IMG/VR virus record: IMGVR_UViG_3300030331_000115
Span: 1 to 34,767 of that record
Source of the DNA: a virus
Reading direction: 5' to 3' (one strand)
DNA: 34,767 nt
Under the pieces are notes generated by a model. The model was not told where the DNA came from. It was given only the letters and a program-made list of their open reading frames with translations, and searched no databases. Both the position numbers and the translations under genes were made by a program. This document shows positions 22,745-33,374 of this stretch, in pieces. The stretch's first letter is position 1. Each line of letters opens with the position of its first letter.

Positions 22745-23396
22745 GCCAGTATCAATTATTGCAGGCGGTCTTGGAATTGCGGGGGGTATACAGCAGGGCA
22801 GAGCAGCAAGAAGCCAAGCAGCCGCACAGGCAGCCTACCAAGCACAGCAAGAGGCCGTCAATCACGCAAACTACGAGGCTCAAACAGAGTATCAACAGCG
22901 ACTAATGGAGTTTCAAACTGCTCGATACTTAGAGTACGGTGCAAGCACTTCCAAGTCCTTGTCAAACCAGTTTGGGGCAGTTCTGGAAAACGTAGAGCAA
23001 ACTCAACTGCAAGCCACACAAAAAATGTCTCAAATCAACCAAAAGACAGCAGCGTCAATGGCCTTTACGTCCGCAGCCGCAGCCGAGTCAGGTGTTCAAG
23101 GAAGTAGTATTCAACAGGCAATGAATCAGTATCAAGCAGCCGAGGCTCAAAGCATTGCTGTCGAAACTGCCAACCTAAAAGGAGCATTGCGACAAAGGCA
23201 ACGTAATCTTATTGCTTATAGGGCTGCGGCTCAAAACGCACTCAATAGGGCACAGCCTGCACCGCTGGCTCCGATCAACCTGCCTGCACCGGGACAACCT
23301 GTGTCTCAGCCATCAATGACTCCATACCTTATCTCTGGATTGAGTCAGGGTATTAGTGCCGGTGTTGGAACATACGATGTTATGAGGAACCTCTAA
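22737..23396 (+). CDS. Internal virion protein B (gp14-like)
   Basis: A 219-residue, Ala/Gln-rich protein (T7 gp14 is 196). Its N-terminus MCEPVSIIAGGLGIAGGIQQ, with a short hydrophobic helix, followed by long coiled helices, is typical of gp14 homologues. In T7 this protein is ejected and forms an outer-membrane pore for DNA entry. It overlaps its left neighbour by 8 nt and shares one base with the next gene. Confidence 0.85.
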   Translation: MCEPVSIIAGGLGIAGGIQQGRAARSQAAAQAAYQAQQEAVNHANYEAQTEYQQRLMEFQTARYLEYGASTSKSLSNQFGAVLENVEQTQLQATQKMSQINQKTAASMAFTSAAAAESGVQGSSIQQAMNQYQAAEAQSIAVETANLKGALRQRQRNLIAYRAAAQNALNRAQPAPLAPINLPAPGQPVSQPSMTPYLISGLSQGISAGVGTYDVMRNL

Positions 23397-26300
23397 TGGC
23401 TAAACGACCCCAAAAGCGATCAGGCGAACTTAGTTCCCCACAACTTCAACAGCCCGTCTTTGACATTACTGCTCAACCTGTAAATGCTGCTGTTGATCCG
23501 GGGGTAGCGGGCGCACCTGCTAAACCTTTGATGCAACAGGATGCTGTTCGTCCTGACCTCGGACCAGCCCAAGATATGGCACGAATGGGTCAGGCTTTGA
23601 GCGGCCTTTCTCGTACGGTTCGTGACTTGGCAACCCTTGAAGAACTTCGGACTCAAGAAGCCCAGAAAGATGCAGAACGACTGGTTGCAGAAACTGACCT
23701 CAGTATTGCAGAACTGGTTGAGCAGGGCAAACTAACTGGTGTTACTCCCGCACACATTCGTGGTCGTGGTCGTGCTTTGGCAAATCAAGAAATGTTGGCA
23801 CTTGCCAATCAGTACGACACAGACAAAACTCAACTACGGACGGCAGAAGGGGCACTAGAGCCAGACTACATGGAGAACTGGCTTCGCAAAACCGCTGAAG
23901 AAAGACGGGCCAAACTGCGGATGGCAGGTGTCAACGAAGGCTACTTCAACAAGCGATTTAACGAAAACTTTGGGCGACTGCTTCAAAAAGTAAACGCAGA
24001 CCACAACGCTTGGGCGGGAAAAGAACATCAAACTCGTAGCGTTAGCGATGTAAAAGATGCTTTGATTACACTGGCAAATCTTGCACCTTTTGATTCAGAC
24101 GGAAACAACGCACAACTGTACGACGGACTGTATGACCTTATCGAAGGTCGTGTAGATGGTCGCATGACTCGACGCGGCACAAACATTGCAATCGGGCAAT
24201 CCGCTGTGGACATTATGGTTGAAGACCCGTCCACGATTCCAACAATGGAATTTATTCTTGACAACATGCCCACTGGGCCAATTACGCTTCCAGAGTCATT
24301 TGATCCTGCTACTTCTACTCGGAACAAACTTGGTCTGCCTATAGACGATTCACGCAAGGGTAGGTTGGGGAAAATTGCAGAAGTAAGCAACTACCGAAAC
24401 GAAAAACAAAGTCGAATTGATTCAGCAGCAGGCACGCGAAAAACTCAGATTGCAAAACAAGAGTTTGAAGCGTTTGAGCAGGGGCTTGAAAGTAGCGTGC
24501 GGAGTGCAGCGGTAGAAGTCGTTACTAGCCGAACAAGAGCAACCGTTCTTGATTTGACGCAAAGTAAGGGAGCAAACACCGCACTTGAATTCACAATGCA
24601 AGTCATTGCATCTGATCCTGTTTTGTTGGAATACTTTGAAAGAGGCAGTATTGACTTACGCCCCGTTGATGGTGGAAACGTTGAAGTTTTGAATACTGAA
24701 ACAGGCTCAACATTTATCCTTGACGCTGAAAAACAATTCAAAGATGCTCGTGAGCAAGTTCGACAACTAAAAGTAATGCAAGGATCTCAGGTTGATGGAA
24801 GCACCCCACAAAGCCGCCGAGTCAATGTGGCTATTGAAATGGGATCCACCGACCCCGAATCAATCACGATCATGTCAAACGGTGTTTCGCTTCTAACTCG
24901 ATCAAGTGCAGAAATGGCAACACTAATCAACAACTTGCCAGACATTGAAGGTGTTCGAGCCGACCCTGCGTTTGAAGCGTTTTTGCAAGGCTACCGAGAA
25001 TATCAGGCTTACGACAGCCAAGGTCTTTCTGGATACTTGGGGGCACACAAAGGCTTGAAAGATGCTACGTTTGTTTATGATGTATTCCGACATATGACAA
25101 CAATGGAAGGCCACACTCCTGAAGGGGCGTTTGGTCAAATCATTCGTGCGATTGCAAATCAAGATGAATTCAAAGTATCTTCTTCAGGATTGCGAGAGCA
25201 AATGGAACGTCAGATGACTCCTAAGCAACTTGCAAAAACTAGTGATGAAGTCAAAGAACTTGCCACCATGTACTTGTTTATGCGATCAGGGAGCAACGCA
25301 TCAGGCGATACCGAGATAACTCCAACTTCTGCAATCGCATACGCTAAAAAGTACATTGAAACAAATTACGTTCATTTGGGCGGAACGCGGATCAGAATCT
25401 CATCTTTGGCACAAGCCACGGAACAAAACCTTGGCCCAAACAGTGTGTTTGCAATGCTTCAACAAGCGTTTGGTGAAAAAAATGCAACGGATTCAAATGT
25501 TGCCGCAGCCTTTAACTCTGGATCACCCGCTGTTGAAGCGTTGTTTGGAAAAGAGTTTCTTGCGGACAATGCACCTGATGGTCGAATGAACATTACTCGT
25601 TTTGAGCCTGTGAGTGCAAATGATTTTAGAATGGGATTCAGAGTCTTCCAAAATGTAGGAGGACTGGCAGGAGAACGACAGGTGTTGCACCCTGATCGAC
25701 TGAAAAGACCTGATGGCTCGTTTACGCTAGAGGAACTGCTTGAGGTGGGTGCAGAAAAGATACCCGGACTCAATGCGGATACTCTTGAAGAGGCCGCTAA
25801 AAAGCAAAAAATCAAAGCCGAAAGCCTCAGTACTTTGCGACCTCGTATTCTGATTAGGCTTTTGGCAAAATCTGAAATTGGTCATCCGGTTGTAGAGCAG
25901 TTCTTTGCTATGACTGCGGGAGGGAAAAGCGTCACAGTAGAAGAAGCAATCACATCGGGGGACTCTGAATTTGCTAATCTTGTCGATGAAAAACCATGGA
26001 TGATGTACTTCTTCTCTACTGAAGGTAGTAGAACTTTTGACGCACTTAATCCAGAAGAAGGAAGTCTTAACTTTAGTCGCCATCAATCGCTCCGCAGTCG
26101 CATCGGTAATGGTGAAATACCTAGTACTTTGGGGCGAGCCTTTATGGATCCTGAAGTTCTTTTGGAGTATCAACGGTTAACTCCAGAGGAGCGAGAAACT
26201 ATTCCTGACTTGAACTGGATGGGCGATCTGAATCAAAGTGTGCCATCCATGTTTAGACTTAGACGAGAGGGCATTCTGGATGGCGGCATTCCGCGAACAC

Positions 26301-26704
26301 TGGAGCGACTTGGTAATGCCGTTGTCGATTTCACGGGACAGACTTACGGAACGCGGTCGTTGCTTTCTGCAATCCGTACTGGTGATGCCAGCCCAGACAT
26401 GCTCTTGCTAGGTGACTTGATGCAAGCGTCTCCAGAAGGTCGAGCCTATTTAAAGGCAATTTCTGAAGACCCATATTCAGTGGAAGCAGACCTGTCCAAA
26501 GTAATGACTATGGAGGCTGCCGACAAGTTCTTGTATGAATTTACAGATGATCAACGCGAGACTCTTGGACGTAGGTTTGATTTCTTCTACGACCCCCGCT
26601 TTATCGCAATGCGAGAAGAACAAGAAAATGAGCAATCATTGAACGCGGTAGAAACAGAGGCACTCAGAGCAGCCAAAGAAATCACAGAGGACATGAATAA
26701 ATGA
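23396..26704 (+). CDS. Internal virion protein C (gp15-like)
   Basis: A 1102-residue protein identified by order (third internal virion gene) and by its helical, Gln/Glu-rich sequence; T7 gp15 is 747, so this one is longer. The N-terminal 90 residues are Pro/Gln-rich, and the remainder is mostly helical with no catalytic motif recognised. In T7 the protein forms the periplasmic DNA-translocation tube with gp16. ATGA overlap with the next gene indicates coupling. Confidence 0.8.
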   Translation: MAKRPQKRSGELSSPQLQQPVFDITAQPVNAAVDPGVAGAPAKPLMQQDAVRPDLGPAQDMARMGQALSGLSRTVRDLATLEELRTQEAQKDAERLVAETDLSIAELVEQGKLTGVTPAHIRGRGRALANQEMLALANQYDTDKTQLRTAEGALEPDYMENWLRKTAEERRAKLRMAGVNEGYFNKRFNENFGRLLQKVNADHNAWAGKEHQTRSVSDVKDALITLANLAPFDSDGNNAQLYDGLYDLIEGRVDGRMTRRGTNIAIGQSAVDIMVEDPSTIPTMEFILDNMPTGPITLPESFDPATSTRNKLGLPIDDSRKGRLGKIAEVSNYRNEKQSRIDSAAGTRKTQIAKQEFEAFEQGLESSVRSAAVEVVTSRTRATVLDLTQSKGANTALEFTMQVIASDPVLLEYFERGSIDLRPVDGGNVEVLNTETGSTFILDAEKQFKDAREQVRQLKVMQGSQVDGSTPQSRRVNVAIEMGSTDPESITIMSNGVSLLTRSSAEMATLINNLPDIEGVRADPAFEAFLQGYREYQAYDSQGLSGYLGAHKGLKDATFVYDVFRHMTTMEGHTPEGAFGQIIRAIANQDEFKVSSSGLREQMERQMTPKQLAKTSDEVKELATMYLFMRSGSNASGDTEITPTSAIAYAKKYIETNYVHLGGTRIRISSLAQATEQNLGPNSVFAMLQQAFGEKNATDSNVAAAFNSGSPAVEALFGKEFLADNAPDGRMNITRFEPVSANDFRMGFRVFQNVGGLAGERQVLHPDRLKRPDGSFTLEELLEVGAEKIPGLNADTLEEAAKKQKIKAESLSTLRPRILIRLLAKSEIGHPVVEQFFAMTAGGKSVTVEEAITSGDSEFANLVDEKPWMMYFFSTEGSRTFDALNPEEGSLNFSRHQSLRSRIGNGEIPSTLGRAFMDPEVLLEYQRLTPEERETIPDLNWMGDLNQSVPSMFRLRREGILDGGIPRTLERLGNAVVDFTGQTYGTRSLLSAIRTGDASPDMLLLGDLMQASPEGRAYLKAISEDPYSVEADLSKVMTMEAADKFLYEFTDDQRETLGRRFDFFYDPRFIAMREEQENEQSLNAVETEALRAAKEITEDMNK

Positions 26705-29700
26705 CCGCTGTTCAAACTGATCCGCAAACCATTGCTGCTACTGATATTCCGTTTTCGGCTTTACCGGCAAAGCCCACACCAGAAGCCAGAACCAAACGCG
26801 ATCTTCTTACCAAGTTTTACAATCCCAACAGGCCAGAAAATCAAGACTTGTCTTTCTTTGGCAAAGTGGGTCAGGCGTTTTCAAACGAAACAGTACTGGG
26901 TCAGGCTTTCCGAGATATGGGTGGCCCCAGTTACGAAAACGACCCCAACTTTTCAATTACAGATGAGTTGATTCAGGAGTATGCCGAGGATCTGTCGGAC
27001 TCTACGAAAGAGCGTTTGAAAGATCCGGGGTTCTTTGGCGGCAGTCCTGCTTCCAACTTTCTTGAATTTCTTGAAGAAGTCAATGATGCTCGAATTACAG
27101 AACGCCGTCGTGCCCAACTTTTTCAAGGCGGCACACTAGATTTTGTTGGTGGACTGGGAGCCACAATTCTTGCCTCCTTGCCAGAGTTCATTGTTGCAAC
27201 TGGTGCTGCTACTGCTGTTGGATCATTTGTTTCTACTCCTGTTGGTGGTGTTGCTGCGGGATCGGCTACTGCGACAACACGCATTGGGCAAATTGGCAAA
27301 ATTATCGACGTTGGTATCAAAAGTGCTAGGGGTCGCACTGTTGCCAAAACACTGCTTACTGCTGCGGCTGTAGATGTTCCTATGGAGTTGATTCGTTATC
27401 GAGTTGACCCCACCATCAGACCTATTGATTTGGCAATCGGTGTTACTGCTGCCGGTGCTTTGGGTGGCGGCATCGCTGCTCTCAAACCTCAGTGGTTTAG
27501 TGCGGAAATGCGTGCAGCCTTGCGTGAGTCCGCTACAGAGTTGGAAGAAGAAGCAGCAGCCACTGTCGCCTCTGCCGTAGCCGGAAAACCGTTAGGGGCT
27601 TCTTTAGGTGTAGAGGCACGGCAGCGGGCAAAGCGACTCCAAGCACTCCGTGACTTGCGAGTTGAAATTAAAAACGCATTCAACATGGTCGATGATTTGG
27701 CTCGAAGGGGTCGGATTGACGAACTCAATCAAATGGCGGAGCAGTTGGGAGTTAGTCTCAAACGAAGCAGAACCGCAGAGCAGGCACTAAAAGAGTCTGA
27801 AGAACAGGCCGTTAGACAAATCCGAAGCCTCAGAGGAAAGCAGGCACGAGCCAAACTAGAAAAAATGGCTCAGGATTTAATTGAGTTTGGGGCAGTACCT
27901 TTCGGAAGACCTCGTGGAATTCCTGAAGGAGTACCGACCCGACTTTCGCTGAAAGAACTTAGAAAGAGTGTTGAAAAGGCTACACTCAAAAAATTAAGGC
28001 AAAATCCTCCAGCCGCCGATTCTGTTCCTTTGACGGTAGCGGAGTTGAAGAAAGCAATCAAGCGGGCTGGTGGAGCAAGGCTTCGTGAAGAATCAGGAGC
28101 CGTTATTCGCAAGTCGGCATCCGAGGCTAACGCCAATCAGATTCGGAAACAAGTTGCACGGGATCTTTCTGGTGAATCGATCAGTACTCTCAAAGGTATT
28201 GCAGGGCGACTGGGAGTCTTTGATCGAGCGGGATTCAATGCCGTCAAAGCCAGAAAGAAAGCAGATTTAAGTAAAGCACAAGCAAACTACCTTAAATCTC
28301 AAATCATTGAAGCACAAGTCAAACGTCTTAAGGCTAAAGGTGCGGACTTTGATTTAGATATTGACGAGGACATCTTAAATCCATTGATGCATCGACGATC
28401 AGGCTCAGACATTACTCCTGAAATGCAAGCACGCATTGATCGTCGAGCCAAGGAACGCGGTGTTTCTGCTACGGATGCAGGCCGTGCGGCAGGAGAAATA
28501 ATCTCCGAAGCGGGCGACAACTCTGTTAATGACATGATTCAGATGGCTACAAGAATGGCGGAGGAGGCCCAAGAGGGCGGCACTCGAAATGCACTGGCTC
28601 GGCTAATTGATGGCGAGTGGGGAGAAGGATGGACAGTTGCAAAGTGGTGGCACATTCTTACTACTCCTGTGGCTACTCGCCTTAGAAAAACAGGAAACGC
28701 AGCCCTGCAAACCGCCTCCCGGTTGTTTATGGAAAGTACCGCTACCGGCGGCTACAACGCTGTTCAGAAAACCCGCCAATTGCAACAGACTGCAATGATT
28801 CAACTAGCAGATGCACAACAAAGAGCCATACAAGCCGCTCGTAAAGTTGGGGCCACAATTGATGATTCCGAAATCCTGAGCAAACTTCGCAGTGGTGCAA
28901 CTGCCTCAGAGATGGCGGAGCATGAGCGTATCTATGTTGAGGGGCTTCGTGACTTCTTTGCTAATGCGAAGAAATACGGTCAGAAAACAGGAGTCTTCCG
29001 AGACAGCCTTCCCGACTCTCCTTCCTACTTTCACCGAATTTGGCGACCCACGCAAATGGCTAAGTTCTTGAATGAGCGTGGAGAAGCAAGTGAAGAGATT
29101 ATTACGTTCTTCAAAGAAGCAATTGAGGCAACCGGCGACCCCGCAATGCTTCGCGTCATTACCAAGGGCGACGGCAGTAAGACCACTGCGGCTGAGACGG
29201 CGGCTCGGAGAATTGTGTCGTTCATGTCAGATAAAGAATCGCACGGCAACTTCAAGGCCACACTTCGTTGGACTGCTTCTAACAAAAGCATGTTGATTAA
29301 GGAGTTGGGAGAAGAAAACACGGCTCTTGTCGATGACATCATTAATCTTGCAACTGACGGCATGCACGATCCTGTGGTTGCTGCGGGCCGTCCTCGTATC
29401 CGTATTGATGAAAACTTTACTGCTGAAATCAACGGTCAACAAGTTCGAGTGTCTGATTTCATTAACAACAACATCCAAGAAGTTGCCAGCATTTACACAC
29501 AACGACTGTTCGGTGCAGGGGAACTTCGTAAGTCATTCAAAGCCTTTGTTCGGATACACCCCGAGTTGTTTGGCACAACGGCAGAAAAAGCAGCCAGAGA
29601 AAACTTTGTGCCTTCAATGGATGAAATGATGAGCGTGCTTCAGCGACAGGCTCGTGGCACGGATGTTGAAGACATCACAGAAGAAGTCATGGGCTTGACA

Positions 29701-31077
29701 TTCCGATCTATTACTGGTCTTCCGCTTTGGTCAACATCTGGTCAGAAGCAAATGAGAAACTACATTCGTTTGCAAGCAATGGGTCAATCAACACTTGGTA
29801 TGTACTTGGGTCTAGCCCAGTTGCCCGAAATTGCAAACATTGTTTCTCGGTCTAGCCTGCGAGCAGCATTGCAGTCATTCGATCTTCAAACAATGACCAA
29901 TGCTTTGCTAATCGGTGTCAAGAAGAATGACAACATTGATCCAATTCTAAATCAACTGGGTATGCATGTCGGTGTTGGGTTTGATTACAACATTGGCGAG
30001 CATGTCCTGCGAAGGTTGGATGACATGGGCATTGATGGAACAGTCAGAGGACAAACAATGACTGACCGCTTCCTTGATGCTGGTCGTAACTTTTCGATGT
30101 TGAATCCTCTTGGCATTATTCCAATGGACACCTTCCTGCGTCGATGGGCAACCAAGTCCAACATGCAATGGTTTGTGGACTCTGCCTACAAAATGAACAA
30201 GACAGGAAAGGTAGATTTCAACGCAGGGTTCTGGAGAAACAGTAAACAAAGATTCCGAGAACTCGGCCTAGACGAAGAAATGGTCGAACGAATCAACAAG
30301 GAACTACTGCGTCCTGAAGTGGTCCAAACGAAAAAGGGTGTGTTTGGTAGTCACAAGATGATTGACCTCAACTTTGAGGCCATCAACGATCAAGGTGCAT
30401 ATGACGCTTTGATTCTTGCTATGCGTCAATTGGCAGACAACCAAGTGCAGCGACAAACTGTCGGCAACTTGCCGTACTGGATGCAAATGAATCCGTTGTT
30501 CAAGGTGCTAAGCCAGTTCCGTGTGTTCTCGTTTGCTTCTAAAGGTAAACAACTTGCAGCCGGTGTAGCCCGTGGTGATGCGTCAGAAGTCATCAATATG
30601 GTTGGCTCCGCAGGTCTTGGCTACCTTTCCTATGTCGGATTGACTTACGCCCGAAGACCATCCATTGATCCACAAGAACGTGAAGCGTGGACCGCAGAGC
30701 GATTAAACATGGAAAACGCTTTGAAGTCCGCAGTTGTCCGTTCTAGTTATTCCAACATTCTTCCCCAGATTATTGACGTAGCCGCAATGGTTTTGGGCAG
30801 CAGTGGCGAACCGTTCTTTAATAAGTACACCCGTACTTCTGACACTTATGGCCTTGACCCAATCCGTGGTTCTGTGGCTTATGGTGTTGGACGAAACCTT
30901 GCCCAATCTGCAAGAGGTTCGATACAAAACATCATTGACCCAGATAACCCGTGGTCAAAAGAAGACATTCGTAACATTCAGCGAGCCATGTGGTTTGCAA
31001 AAATTCCAATGATTGATCAAGCAATCAATGAGTTGATCAGTCAGTCAGACCTCCCAGCAACGGATCGGAGATACTAA
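26701..31077 (+). CDS. Internal virion protein D (gp16-like)
   Basis: A 1458-residue protein, the largest in the window and close to T7 gp16 (1318). It follows the gp15-like gene. Residues about 145-195 are a long hydrophobic region (GLGATILASLPEFIVATGAA onward), as expected for a protein that enters the inner membrane during ejection. The middle has coiled, Lys/Arg/Glu-rich helices (about 270-520). I could not find the lytic transglycosylase domain that T7 gp16 carries at its N-terminus, so wall digestion may be done otherwise. The last base of its stop is shared with the fibre ATG. Confidence 0.85.
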   Translation: MTAVQTDPQTIAATDIPFSALPAKPTPEARTKRDLLTKFYNPNRPENQDLSFFGKVGQAFSNETVLGQAFRDMGGPSYENDPNFSITDELIQEYAEDLSDSTKERLKDPGFFGGSPASNFLEFLEEVNDARITERRRAQLFQGGTLDFVGGLGATILASLPEFIVATGAATAVGSFVSTPVGGVAAGSATATTRIGQIGKIIDVGIKSARGRTVAKTLLTAAAVDVPMELIRYRVDPTIRPIDLAIGVTAAGALGGGIAALKPQWFSAEMRAALRESATELEEEAAATVASAVAGKPLGASLGVEARQRAKRLQALRDLRVEIKNAFNMVDDLARRGRIDELNQMAEQLGVSLKRSRTAEQALKESEEQAVRQIRSLRGKQARAKLEKMAQDLIEFGAVPFGRPRGIPEGVPTRLSLKELRKSVEKATLKKLRQNPPAADSVPLTVAELKKAIKRAGGARLREESGAVIRKSASEANANQIRKQVARDLSGESISTLKGIAGRLGVFDRAGFNAVKARKKADLSKAQANYLKSQIIEAQVKRLKAKGADFDLDIDEDILNPLMHRRSGSDITPEMQARIDRRAKERGVSATDAGRAAGEIISEAGDNSVNDMIQMATRMAEEAQEGGTRNALARLIDGEWGEGWTVAKWWHILTTPVATRLRKTGNAALQTASRLFMESTATGGYNAVQKTRQLQQTAMIQLADAQQRAIQAARKVGATIDDSEILSKLRSGATASEMAEHERIYVEGLRDFFANAKKYGQKTGVFRDSLPDSPSYFHRIWRPTQMAKFLNERGEASEEIITFFKEAIEATGDPAMLRVITKGDGSKTTAAETAARRIVSFMSDKESHGNFKATLRWTASNKSMLIKELGEENTALVDDIINLATDGMHDPVVAAGRPRIRIDENFTAEINGQQVRVSDFINNNIQEVASIYTQRLFGAGELRKSFKAFVRIHPELFGTTAEKAARENFVPSMDEMMSVLQRQARGTDVEDITEEVMGLTFRSITGLPLWSTSGQKQMRNYIRLQAMGQSTLGMYLGLAQLPEIANIVSRSSLRAALQSFDLQTMTNALLIGVKKNDNIDPILNQLGMHVGVGFDYNIGEHVLRRLDDMGIDGTVRGQTMTDRFLDAGRNFSMLNPLGIIPMDTFLRRWATKSNMQWFVDSAYKMNKTGKVDFNAGFWRNSKQRFRELGLDEEMVERINKELLRPEVVQTKKGVFGSHKMIDLNFEAINDQGAYDALILAMRQLADNQVQRQTVGNLPYWMQMNPLFKVLSQFRVFSFASKGKQLAAGVARGDASEVINMVGSAGLGYLSYVGLTYARRPSIDPQEREAWTAERLNMENALKSAVVRSSYSNILPQIIDVAAMVLGSSGEPFFNKYTRTSDTYGLDPIRGSVAYGVGRNLAQSARGSIQNIIDPDNPWSKEDIRNIQRAMWFAKIPMIDQAINELISQSDLPATDRRY

Positions 31078-33374
31078 TGGCACTTTCGTTTGTAGAAGTA
31101 AATCCTACCAGCGGTGGGCAAACAGTTTACAGCAACATCAACCTTCAGTTTGTCAGCACTGAAGACATCTTTGTGACCATCAAAAAAGCAGATGGCGAAG
31201 TAATTACCCTGCTCTCAACTCAATACGAAGTCACTACCTCACCAACGCTTACAGTCACGATTACTGATTCAGCAGTAAGTAGTGCTATTGTGGTCAATGA
31301 CACAATCCGCATTTTCCGAGACACGGATGTATCTTCTCCTGCTCGAATCTTTTCAAACGGATCGGTTCTTAAAGCATCTGATCTCAACGCCAATCACAAT
31401 CAGATTCTGTTTGCCCAGCAAGAAAACGATGAACTGGGTATTGGCGATGCGTTGCAAAAAGATGCTTCAGGTGCATTCTGGGATGCGACTAGCCTAAATA
31501 TTCGGAATGTGGCTGATGCTGTTGAGTCAAGCGATGCAATTACGCTGGGTCAAGTAAACGCCGCTTTGGCCTCAGCAGGAAGTGTCCCATCTGTTCCGCA
31601 AGCATACAGCACTGCTACCGGCACACTGTTCAATGGAGCAATCAGCGGGAGTGACACAACTTTCGATATGACTCCGCCGCCAACCTCTGAGTTTGCGCAG
31701 ACGTTCATTGTTGAAATTGATGGTGTCATCCAACGGCCTAATGATGACTACACGGTTACTACGGGAACTACGGTGGGAACACTAAGAATCCTTGGTGCTG
31801 ATGTTAGAACTCAAAGCATTGTGGTCACCAACTTTGGCTTGTCGCGTCAGGTCTTTGATTTCCCAACGACTGGTCAGGCTGTTACTTCCACCACTACTCC
31901 TCTTACGCTTCAAGGCCATCCTTCGCAGACCGCCTGCATTTTTGTTGTGGAGCAAAGTGACGGCGATGACATCTTTTGTGTAAACAATGATCATGTCCTT
32001 ATAAACGGATACGGAACCGCTACACCTTTGACTGTAAGGCAGCATACAGACGGTGTAACTACAATTGCAAGATTCCAAAACGCTGCTGGACAAACCATAC
32101 ACCACTTCAAAGATCCCACAGAAGCAAGTGGAGGTGGGTCTGCGTTTTACGAGATCACTGATCAAAACACTGTTAATGCAGGCAATGATCACATGTTGAT
32201 TCTGCGTCGAACTCTCGTAAACGATGCCAACAACAGCGAGCGTGGTGCGTTCTTTATCTGTAAAGGCAACGACGGTGCTGCCAACGGTGGCAATGGTCGA
32301 GATGTCTTCTTGATTAAACAGAACGGAAAAGTAGAAATCAAAGCAACGGATGATACTATTGCAGGTGCTGAAGATAATCAAGCCGCCTTGCTAGTTCGTT
32401 ACCAGCACTCCGCAGATGAAGATCCTGCTAACTACATTTCGTGTCTGAGTAAATCAGGGATCAACCGATTTTCGTTATCTGCCAGTCAATTTAACATTGG
32501 AACGGGCACAGACGAAACGGACATGACTGTCCAAATTGGTCGCCGTGATCCTACAGGTGACAACTTCAATCAACTCCGATCTTTTGCCGTACCAAGCACA
32601 GATGGTGTGAGTGGGACTATTGCACACACTGTTCCGTACTACCGATTTATTCTTCAAGGAAACAAAGCAAGTAACAATCGTCGGGGCATGTGCGAACTTA
32701 ATGCAATGGCTCGAAACGCTGGTGAGGCTTTGTTGGTGCGAACTGTATCCGATGTTGCAAACGACAGCAAACTAATTGAGTTGAACTACGACGGCAACAT
32801 TTTGATTCAAGATACAGTGTTAGGAAGAACAAAAAATGCGAATTCAGTTCTCCGTAAGGATGAGGCAGGGCGTGCAGCAGACTACACAATTATTGCAAAC
32901 TATACCAATCAAACCATTGTTTCATTCACAACTGGTGCGCCGGGTGGTCAAACCTTTAACCAAACAGAGTTAGATACCAACGGTTATTCCGTTGTACAAA
33001 GAACAAGTTTTCCGGGCACGACCATTACAGAGTCAGGTGGTGTTATTACAGTGCCAGCAGGAAAATACTTAGTACGTTGCGATGTTGTCAGTAAAGCCAC
33101 TAGTGCAGGTAATGGAGCATTGTCTCATAGGCATACAGTCAGATTGTTGAAGGATGGTGCTAGTGTCAATGAAACAACTACAGCCGATCCTCCCTTCCGA
33201 AATGCGATGACTTTTACTTACACAGAAATACTTGATACTACAGCATCTGGGAACACCACTACCTACCAATTGGAGGTTAATCAAAACGGCTCGGGGGTAA
33301 GCGACTTTAACGATCCTGCTACAACCGTAATTCAAACAAAAGTCTTCACCTTCCACAATATTGGAGAATCCTAA
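31077..33374 (+). CDS. Tail fibre protein with gp17-like N-terminus
   Basis: A 765-residue protein. The first about 150 residues (LSFVEVNPTSGGQTVYS, FRDTDVSSPARIFSNGSVLK, ASDLNANHNQILFAQQEN) match the conserved tail-attachment part of T7 gp17. The middle is beta-rich. The last about 140 residues (GGVITVPAGKYLVRCDVVSK and on) look like a C1q/TNF-type jelly roll, a likely receptor-binding tip that differs from T7. It should decide host range. It shares one base with the next gene. Confidence 0.9.
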   Translation: MALSFVEVNPTSGGQTVYSNINLQFVSTEDIFVTIKKADGEVITLLSTQYEVTTSPTLTVTITDSAVSSAIVVNDTIRIFRDTDVSSPARIFSNGSVLKASDLNANHNQILFAQQENDELGIGDALQKDASGAFWDATSLNIRNVADAVESSDAITLGQVNAALASAGSVPSVPQAYSTATGTLFNGAISGSDTTFDMTPPPTSEFAQTFIVEIDGVIQRPNDDYTVTTGTTVGTLRILGADVRTQSIVVTNFGLSRQVFDFPTTGQAVTSTTTPLTLQGHPSQTACIFVVEQSDGDDIFCVNNDHVLINGYGTATPLTVRQHTDGVTTIARFQNAAGQTIHHFKDPTEASGGGSAFYEITDQNTVNAGNDHMLILRRTLVNDANNSERGAFFICKGNDGAANGGNGRDVFLIKQNGKVEIKATDDTIAGAEDNQAALLVRYQHSADEDPANYISCLSKSGINRFSLSASQFNIGTGTDETDMTVQIGRRDPTGDNFNQLRSFAVPSTDGVSGTIAHTVPYYRFILQGNKASNNRRGMCELNAMARNAGEALLVRTVSDVANDSKLIELNYDGNILIQDTVLGRTKNANSVLRKDEAGRAADYTIIANYTNQTIVSFTTGAPGGQTFNQTELDTNGYSVVQRTSFPGTTITESGGVITVPAGKYLVRCDVVSKATSAGNGALSHRHTVRLLKDGASVNETTTADPPFRNAMTFTYTEILDTTASGNTTTYQLEVNQNGSGVSDFNDPATTVIQTKVFTFHNIGES

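Noticed and set aside
26701-27140. Lytic transglycosylase domain at the start of the gp16-like protein
   Set aside because: No convincing catalytic Glu motif or SLT pattern was found in the first 150 residues.
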